Below, in pieces: positions 53,196-57,659 of a DNA stretch of 57,659 nucleotides. The notes under the pieces were generated by a model. That model saw nothing but the letters and a program-made list of their open reading frames with translations, was not told the origin of the DNA and did no database searches. The DNA lies in NCBI GenBank assembly GCA_947175265.1, contig CAMWMD010000016.1, positions 1-57,659 of the forward strand, given 5' to 3'. Numbering within the stretch: position 1 is the stretch's first letter; every line of letters starts with the position of its first letter. The position numbers were made by a program, and so were the translations under genes. Source of the DNA: an uncultured Porphyromonadaceae bacterium (GTDB taxonomy: Bacteria > Bacteroidota > Bacteroidia > Bacteroidales > Muribaculaceae).

Positions 53196-53211
53196 AAAAA
53201 CGGAACAGTAT

Positions 53212-53250
53212 AAAAAGAAATCAGCAAGCCGCGCGAAGCGGACTTGCTGA
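53212..53250 (-). terminator. Terminator of the rpmB-rpmG-bL38 operon
   Basis: On the minus strand TCAGCAAG pairs with CTTGCTGA with an inner GC-rich stretch, followed by TTTCTTTTT, 49 bases past the bL38 stop. Confidence 0.85.
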
Positions 53251-53298
53251 TGATTAATATTTCGAGATAGGAAAAATCTATCGGAACTATCCGGCTGA

Positions 53299-53448
53299 TT
53301 ATTTGAGGGCAGCCTGAACAGCATCGTTGGGCACCATTTTCTCAATGAAAACGTATGCACCGGTCTTGGGAGATTTCTCCATTACGATGATTTTGCTGAA
53401 TGTGCGGCCTTCACCTTTCTGAAGAGACGCGACGGTTTTCTTTGCCAT
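53299..53448 (-). CDS. DUF4295 protein, ribosomal protein bL38-type
   Basis: A 49-residue basic protein that begins MAKKTVASLQKGEGRTFSKI and ends VPNDAVQAALK. It belongs to the small family DUF4295, restricted to Bacteroidetes. To my knowledge, the Flavobacterium johnsoniae ribosome structure showed this protein as an extra large-subunit protein, named bL38. It lies just 10 bases after rpmG at the end of the rpmB-rpmG operon, which agrees with a ribosomal role. A gene this short is easily missed by automatic calling. Confidence 0.88.
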   Translation of the reverse strand: MAKKTVASLQKGEGRTFSKIIVMEKSPKTGAYVFIEKMVPNDAVQAALK

Positions 53449-53458
53449 GGTTCAGTGC

Positions 53459-53647
53459 TTATTTTATTTCTTTGTGAATAGTCATTTTCTTCAGGATCGG
53501 GTTGTATTTCTTAAGTTCAAGACGTCCTGTTGTATTTTTGCGGTTTTTTGTGGTGATGTATCTCGACATTCCGGGCATCCCGCTCGCTTTGTGTTCGGTG
53601 CACTCAAGAATTACCTGCACTCTGTTGCCTTTAGCTTTCTTTGCCAT
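53459..53647 (-). CDS. rpmG: Ribosomal protein bL33
   Basis: The 62-residue bL33 protein of the large subunit, near the E site. It has the typical [12 protein letters not shown] start, then [34 protein letters not shown]. The zinc-binding CxxC pairs of some paralogues are absent; only one cysteine is present, so this is the zinc-free form. It lies 15 bases after rpmB and 10 bases before the bL38 gene on the same strand. Confidence 0.95.
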   Translation of the reverse strand: MAKKAKGNRVQVILECTEHKASGMPGMSRYITTKNRKNTTGRLELKKYNPILKKMTIHKEIK

Positions 53648-53662
53648 AGTTTAGAAATGAGA

Positions 53663-53926
53663 TTAAAGAGAAACGATTGTGATGTCCTTGAAGTCGAGGT
53701 TTCCTTCCTTCTCGGCTTTCTTAAGAGCGGCGTTCAGGCCGATCTTGTTGATTGTGCGCAGAGCATGAGCTGATACGAGAAGCTCAATCCACATATCCTG
53801 CTCTACCCAGTAGAATTTCTTTTTGTGCAGGTTTACGTTGAACTTGCGTTTGGTGCGGCGCTTTGAGTGGGAAACGTTGTTGCCCACTGACGCTTTTTTG
53901 CCTGAAATCTGACAAACTTTTGACAT
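53663..53926 (-). CDS. rpmB: Ribosomal protein bL28
   Basis: The 87-residue bL28 protein of the large subunit. Family features are [37 protein letters not shown] and a second part with [17 protein letters not shown]. It is the first gene of the rpmB-rpmG-bL38 operon. The predicted promoter lies 121 bases before the ATG, leaving a leader of roughly 115 bases that could be structured. The start and length are typical. Confidence 0.96.
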   Translation of the reverse strand: MSKVCQISGKKASVGNNVSHSKRRTKRKFNVNLHKKKFYWVEQDMWIELLVSAHALRTINKIGLNAALKKAEKEGNLDFKDITIVSL

Positions 53927-54046
53927 GGCTGTTGTTTTTTAATGCTATTAAAAAGTCTATAGGTCTTGAGGCCGCCATCTCAGTTCTCATATCATCGCCA
54001 GGTGCATCGGAAAGGCGACTTTAAAGGATGTGCCACAAACCGGGTG

Positions 54047-54078
54047 CAAAGTTAGTGATAATTTTCTTTCCGTGCAAA
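54047..54078 (-). promoter_or_regulatory. rpmB operon promoter (TTTG-N20-TAACTTTG)
   Basis: On the minus strand TTTG (54078-54075), 20 bases, then TAACTTTG (54054-54047), an exact consensus match. Confidence 0.8.
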
Positions 54079-54153
54079 TTAATAATTAAAATTTTAGACT
54101 TTCTTAACCCCCGCTTGTGTTATTCCTCAGAAGTTTAATAGCCATTCAAGAGA

Positions 54154-54945
54154 TTAATCGTCGTTGAAATCCTCCTGCATCACGTAACTGTTGCGCAGAA
54201 GGTTGATGAGCATCACCATGCCGTGGTTGCTCGCGCTCTCTATCACCGTGTTGCGGTCCCCCTTGAAGTGAAGACATTCGCTGACGATCTTCTCCCCATA
54301 TTTCACAGCAATCCATACCGTGCCCACAGGTTTGAAGGCTGTTCCGCCATCGGGTCCGGCTATACCTGTAGTGGCTATCGCGCAGTCGCTACGCATCAGC
54401 CGTGCCACTCCGCGTGCCATTGCCTCGGCCACCTCACGGCTTACGGCACCCTTCGATGATATGTCGTTCTTGGGCACTCCGAGCACCTCTGTCTTCACAT
54501 CGTTGGCATAACTGACCACGCTGCCGAGAAAATAGGATGACGACCCCGGCACCTGCACTATCCTGTGCGCGAGGTTTCCTCCCGTGCAGCTTTCAGCGCA
54601 GGCCACGGTCAACTCGCGTTCGTTGAGGAGTTCACCCAGCACCTGTCCCACCGACTTGTCCTCGATGCTAACAACATCCTGAGTGAATATATCATTAAGG
54701 TTCTGCTGATAGCGGTTCATCTTGAAGCGCAGAAGTTCCAGCCCCGACTCAATGCCTGTGATTGTGATTTTTGATACGAGGTTGCTCGTGTCGATCGTGA
54801 CCTTGACAAATTCGGGGAGTTGTGCCTCGAAATGCCTCATCACCTTCTGGAGTTCCTGTCTCGTATATCCGTAGATCACCACATGCCGGGTCTCGGTATG
54901 CATCTGGTTCTCAGTCTGAGCGGTAGGTATGTCTTTGTTTTCCAT
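54154..54945 (-). CDS. CinA-family nicotinamide-nucleotide amidohydrolase lacking the N-terminal domain
   Basis: A 263-residue protein. The C-terminal domain (from about residue 98) is a CinA/PncC NMN amidohydrolase, with TVACAESCTGGNLAHRIVQVPGSSSYFLG and IATTGIAGPDGGTAFKPVGTVWIA. It recycles nicotinamide mononucleotide into nicotinic acid mononucleotide. Ahead of it is a remnant of the middle KH-like region, while the N-terminal MoCF (pyrophosphatase) domain of full-length CinA (about 410 residues) is absent. The gene is 41 bases after tsaD on the same strand, likely cotranscribed. Competence involvement is not implied. Confidence 0.88.
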   Translation of the reverse strand: MENKDIPTAQTENQMHTETRHVVIYGYTRQELQKVMRHFEAQLPEFVKVTIDTSNLVSKITITGIESGLELLRFKMNRYQQNLNDIFTQDVVSIEDKSVGQVLGELLNERELTVACAESCTGGNLAHRIVQVPGSSSYFLGSVVSYANDVKTEVLGVPKNDISSKGAVSREVAEAMARGVARLMRSDCAIATTGIAGPDGGTAFKPVGTVWIAVKYGEKIVSECLHFKGDRNTVIESASNHGMVMLINLLRNSYVMQEDFNDD

Positions 54946-54986
54946 TATGTCTCTGAAGATTTAAAGAATAAGGGATTCGTCCGTCA

Positions 54987-56003
54987 TCACACCGTCACTC
55001 TCGAGAAGGGGGGGAGTGAAAGGTCGCAGAAATCCTTTTCCTTGAATTTGAAATAGCCGGCAGCGGCCACCATGGCAGCATTGTCGGTAGTGAAAGCCCT
55101 TTCGGGAATCCAAGCCCTCACGCCTCTCTTGGCGCAGAATTCCTCGACGGCTTTCCTGACACCTGAATTGGCCGACACTCCCCCTCCGATAGCTATATTC
55201 CTGACAGGATATTCCTTCAGTGCCTTGGAGAGCTTGTCGATGAGGATGTCGATTATCGTGGCTTGCAGTGAGGCTGCAAGGTCAGCCTTGTTTTTCTCTA
55301 TGAAAGCATCATCTTTCCTCAATTCGTCACGCAGGGTATAGAGAAACGATGTCTTGAGTCCGCTGAAAGAATAGTCGAGACCGGGAATATGGGGCTTGCT
55401 GAAGCGGAAGGCTTTCGGATTCCCTTCGGCGGCCAGACGGTCGATGTGCGGGCCGCCGGGATAGGGGAGCCCCATCACCTTGGCGCATTTGTCGAAAGCC
55501 TCTCCGGCAGCATCATCTATTGTCTTCCCGACAATCTCCATATCGTAAGGAGAGCGCACCACCACAATCTGGGAGTTTCCTCCTGAAACAAGAAGACAGA
55601 TGAAAGGAAATTCGGGCACGTCGTCATCTTCCGAAAGCCTCACAAAGTGTGAAAGTACATGAGCATGGAGATGGTTCACGTCAATGAGGGGTATATCCAG
55701 ACCTATAGCCATACCCTTTGCGAAGGAAGTGCCCACAAGGAGAGACCCGAGCAGACCCGGGCCACGAGTGAAAGCGATGGCCGAAAGTTCCGACTTGTCG
55801 ATTCCGGCCCTGCGCAGCGCCTCGCTGACCACCGGCACTATGTTCTGCTGATGTGCGCGGGAGGCGAGTTCCGGCACTACGCCGCCGTAGGCCTCGTGTA
55901 CCTTCTGCCCGGCGATGACATTGCTCTTGAGCAATCCGTCGCTTATCACTGCGGCAGATGTGTCGTCGCACGACGATTCTATTCCGAGAATATTTACACT
56001 CAT
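54987..56003 (-). CDS. tsaD: tRNA threonylcarbamoyladenosine synthase subunit TsaD
   Basis: TsaD transfers the threonylcarbamoyl group to A37 of ANN-decoding tRNAs, with TsaB and TsaE. The 338-residue protein starts at MSVNILGIESSCDDTSAAV; the longer frame from 56096 reaches over the intergenic region and is rejected. Metal-binding HLHAHVLSH, LVSGGNSQIVVV and the C-terminal GGGVSANSGVRKA signatures are present. The gene is divergent from tamB with a short promoter region between them, and followed by the cinA-type gene. Confidence 0.96.
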   Translation of the reverse strand: MSVNILGIESSCDDTSAAVISDGLLKSNVIAGQKVHEAYGGVVPELASRAHQQNIVPVVSEALRRAGIDKSELSAIAFTRGPGLLGSLLVGTSFAKGMAIGLDIPLIDVNHLHAHVLSHFVRLSEDDDVPEFPFICLLVSGGNSQIVVVRSPYDMEIVGKTIDDAAGEAFDKCAKVMGLPYPGGPHIDRLAAEGNPKAFRFSKPHIPGLDYSFSGLKTSFLYTLRDELRKDDAFIEKNKADLAASLQATIIDILIDKLSKALKEYPVRNIAIGGGVSANSGVRKAVEEFCAKRGVRAWIPERAFTTDNAAMVAAAGYFKFKEKDFCDLSLPPFSRVTV

Positions 56004-56070
56004 AAGTTGCGTTTCCTTTTTCACCACAAAGATAGATGATTTTGTTGGAATGGCAAAATAGAAAACCGCA

Positions 56071-56104
56071 TTTGCACTGATTTGCCCAAAAATCATTAAT
56101 TTTG
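56071..56104 (+). promoter_or_regulatory. tamB promoter (TTTG-N22-TAATTTTG)
   Basis: TTTG at 56071-56074 and TAATTTTG at 56097-56104, with spacing one base above the usual, 36 bases before the ATG. Confidence 0.55.
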
Positions 56105-56140
56105 CAAATGTTTTGAATCCTTCTGGTAGGAAAACTTTCT

Positions 56141-57659
56141 ATGACGCTTCAGAGACAGATATACAGGGTGGCACGGAGTGTGCTTTTCACGGCGACCATC
56201 ACGGTTGTTGCGCTATACCTCATTATATATGTCCTCCTTTCCGTCCCGGCTGTTCAGGAGCGGATAAAGAATGTGGCGGAGAGGGAGATGACTGCTTTCT
56301 TGGGAGGTGAGGTGAGGATTGAACGCCTAACGCTGAAACCATTCAATGAGGTCGTGGTTTCCGGTCTGACGGTGGAAGACCCGCAGGGCGAGAGATGCCT
56401 TTATGTGGAGACCGTGGGCGCAGGAATAAACCTCTACCGTCTTCTCCGGGATAGGAGGGTGGAACTCTCCTACGGTGAGATAATAGGCCTCAATGCCAAG
56501 GTGTTGCAGCCTTCGGAGGACGCTCCCCTCAATATTGCCTTCATCATCGATGCATTCAAGCCAAAGGAACCCGGCAAACCGCCGGCCAGATTCGACCTTA
56601 CTTTGAGGAATGTAGTGCTCAGACGTTGTTCCGCAAGTTTTGACCGTGAATGGAAGCCCCGAAACGAGAAGGTGGGAACGACCGACTTCAATCACCTTAA
56701 ATTATCGGCGCTGAGGGCCGACATAAATATCCCGCGATTAAAAAACAATGATTTCGTGATTGATCTCCGCAGGCTGTCATTCCGGCTGTCCGGCGGACTG
56801 AATGTGGAGAAGATAGCGTTGCAGACACACATCACTGATAAATCAATCTCTGTCAACAATCTCATTGTGGCTCTCCCAGGTACAGACCTTCGTCCCTCCG
56901 ACTTCTCACTGAACTTTGACGACTTTTCCCAAATCAGGAGTGCGCTTGAAACGGGGAATCATGCTTTCGTGATGCTCGACAATCATGTGACTCCCTCGGA
57001 TTTCGCTTGTTTCTGGCCTCCCCTCGCCAACCTTCACAACCCGATGGCGCTCACTCTTGAAGTCAACGGAAATCTCGGGAAGGGGGAGCTGAGACGTCTT
57101 TCCCTCGAAGAGGAGGATGGAGTGAGGCTTGAATTGAGTGGCGAACTGACCTCTCCGCTCAGACCGCGCGAAATGTCGTTTTCCCTCGATAAAATGGATC
57201 TTCAAGTCCCTTACCATTCCGTTGACTCATGGTTATCCTTGGTCCCGAAATCAGGAGATAAGATTGCGGGTGTGGTGAAGAGACTTTGTCCTCTGTCGCT
57301 GGAGACATCGGGAACGGGAGCGGTATCGGAAGGTACGTATAAAGGGGAGGTTAAGTTGTCTTCCGCCTGCGGAAACCTTCATGCGGAGGGCACGGTGTCC
57401 GGCTTGAGGGATGGTAAAGGGAAGGTAGATGTGATGGCAGTCTCAGAGGGAATTAATGTGGGGGTTCTTGCCGGTCGTCCGGAGATGGGTGAACTTTACG
57501 GCGACGTGAGGTTTGACGGCTCGATAATCGGGAAGAAAGATGCCGACGGGGTTCTTGATGTGAATGTGGAGGAGTTTACCTACCGGGGGGCCGACCTGGG
57601 GGGGATAAATCTGACGGCACATAAGGAGGGGAGGAGCATTGAGGGTGCGCTACGTATGG
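56141..57659 (+). CDS. tamB: Translocation/assembly module TamB (AsmA-like), 3' end beyond window
   Basis: The reading frame from the ATG at 56141 stays open to the end of the window (506 codons). The product starts with a basic N-terminus and a single membrane helix (about residues 12-36, VLFTATITVVALYLIIYVLL), followed by the TamB/AsmA pattern VQERIKNVAEREMTAFLGGEVRIERL and long beta-repeat sequence. TamB proteins bridge the envelope and are thought to move phospholipids or help beta-barrel assembly. Bacteroidetes forms are typically 1400-1700 residues, so about a third is visible. It is divergent from tsaD, a common neighbour in this phylum. Confidence 0.88.
   Translation, partial: MTLQRQIYRVARSVLFTATITVVALYLIIYVLLSVPAVQERIKNVAEREMTAFLGGEVRIERLTLKPFNEVVVSGLTVEDPQGERCLYVETVGAGINLYRLLRDRRVELSYGEIIGLNAKVLQPSEDAPLNIAFIIDAFKPKEPGKPPARFDLTLRNVVLRRCSASFDREWKPRNEKVGTTDFNHLKLSALRADINIPRLKNNDFVIDLRRLSFRLSGGLNVEKIALQTHITDKSISVNNLIVALPGTDLRPSDFSLNFDDFSQIRSALETGNHAFVMLDNHVTPSDFACFWPPLANLHNPMALTLEVNGNLGKGELRRLSLEEEDGVRLELSGELTSPLRPREMSFSLDKMDLQVPYHSVDSWLSLVPKSGDKIAGVVKRLCPLSLETSGTGAVSEGTYKGEVKLSSACGNLHAEGTVSGLRDGKGKVDVMAVSEGINVGVLAGRPEMGELYGDVRFDGSIIGKKDADGVLDVNVEEFTYRGADLGGINLTAHKEGRSIEGALRM

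Overview
This is a contiguous piece of a Bacteroidales chromosome; base composition and gene content fit a gut-type lineage such as Muribaculaceae, although the family-level guess is inference. The phylum call rests on several independent marks: promoters of the Bacteroidetes form (TTTG, 19-21 bases, TAnnTTTG) before many genes, almost no Shine-Dalgarno sequences, an lpxC-fabZ fusion, sprA next to ruvA, a serine palmitoyltransferase gene, a biotin-dependent sodium-pumping methylmalonyl-CoA decarboxylase operon, and a 49-residue DUF4295 (bL38-type) gene behind rpmB-rpmG. The window is mainly vertically inherited housekeeping DNA. I see no phage, transposon, CRISPR array or obvious defence island.

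Layout. 1-3.7 kb: 3' part of tRNA-Arg(ACG), then on the minus strand folB, rpiB, a GtrA-type membrane protein, engB and an aspartate kinase. 3.8-6.4 kb: YqgE, a GNAT acetyltransferase and recR (minus), ruvA (plus). 6.4-13.8 kb: the 2491-residue sprA. 13.9-19.0 kb: two tandem crcB/fluC fluoride channel genes, an EamA exporter divergent from an Lrp/AsnC regulator, poxB, and a thioredoxin-fold protein that has lost its active-site cysteines. 19.0-19.45 kb: a gene-free stretch with an array of small hairpin repeats whose stems differ yet stay paired. 19.4-26.9 kb: clpB, a glyoxalase-fold protein, a ROK glucokinase, then an operon of an orphan ATP-grasp protein, a DUF2520-KdsC fusion and maf. 27-30 kb: bamD-rpoZ, divergent from a PASTA protein-rluD pair. 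30-33 kb: acyltransferase, metallophosphoesterase and a short divergent folK. 33-38.5 kb (minus): tgt-lptG, an unknown 471-residue protein with a B3/B4-domain protein, and a small monooxygenase-fold protein. 38.5-43.8 kb: dnaK, spt, and three small poorly known genes. 43.9-48.3 kb: mce-mmdA-D-C-B. 48.5-51.7 kb: lpxD-lpxC/fabZ-lpxA. 51.8-57.7 kb: rmuC, the rpmB-rpmG-bL38 operon, a shortened cinA, tsaD, and divergently the start of tamB, which runs off the window.

How the genes fit together. Envelope biogenesis dominates: lipid A (lpxD, lpxC/fabZ, lpxA), the KDO phosphatase domain, lipopolysaccharide export (lptG), outer-membrane assembly (bamD, tamB), sphingolipid synthesis (spt) and type IX secretion (sprA). 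The mce-mmd operon turns (R/S)-methylmalonyl-CoA into propionyl-CoA while exporting sodium, the energy-conserving end of succinate-propionate fermentation. Proteostasis (clpB, dnaK), recombination (recR, ruvA, rmuC) and translation (rpmB, rpmG, bL38, engB, tgt, tsaD, rluD) make up most of the rest.

I did not find a clear new multi-gene system. The best candidates for something undescribed are the hairpin repeat array at 19.1 kb, the cysteine-free thioredoxin-fold protein beside it, the DUF2520-KdsC fusion with its preserved internal start, and the orphan ATP-grasp protein heading that operon.
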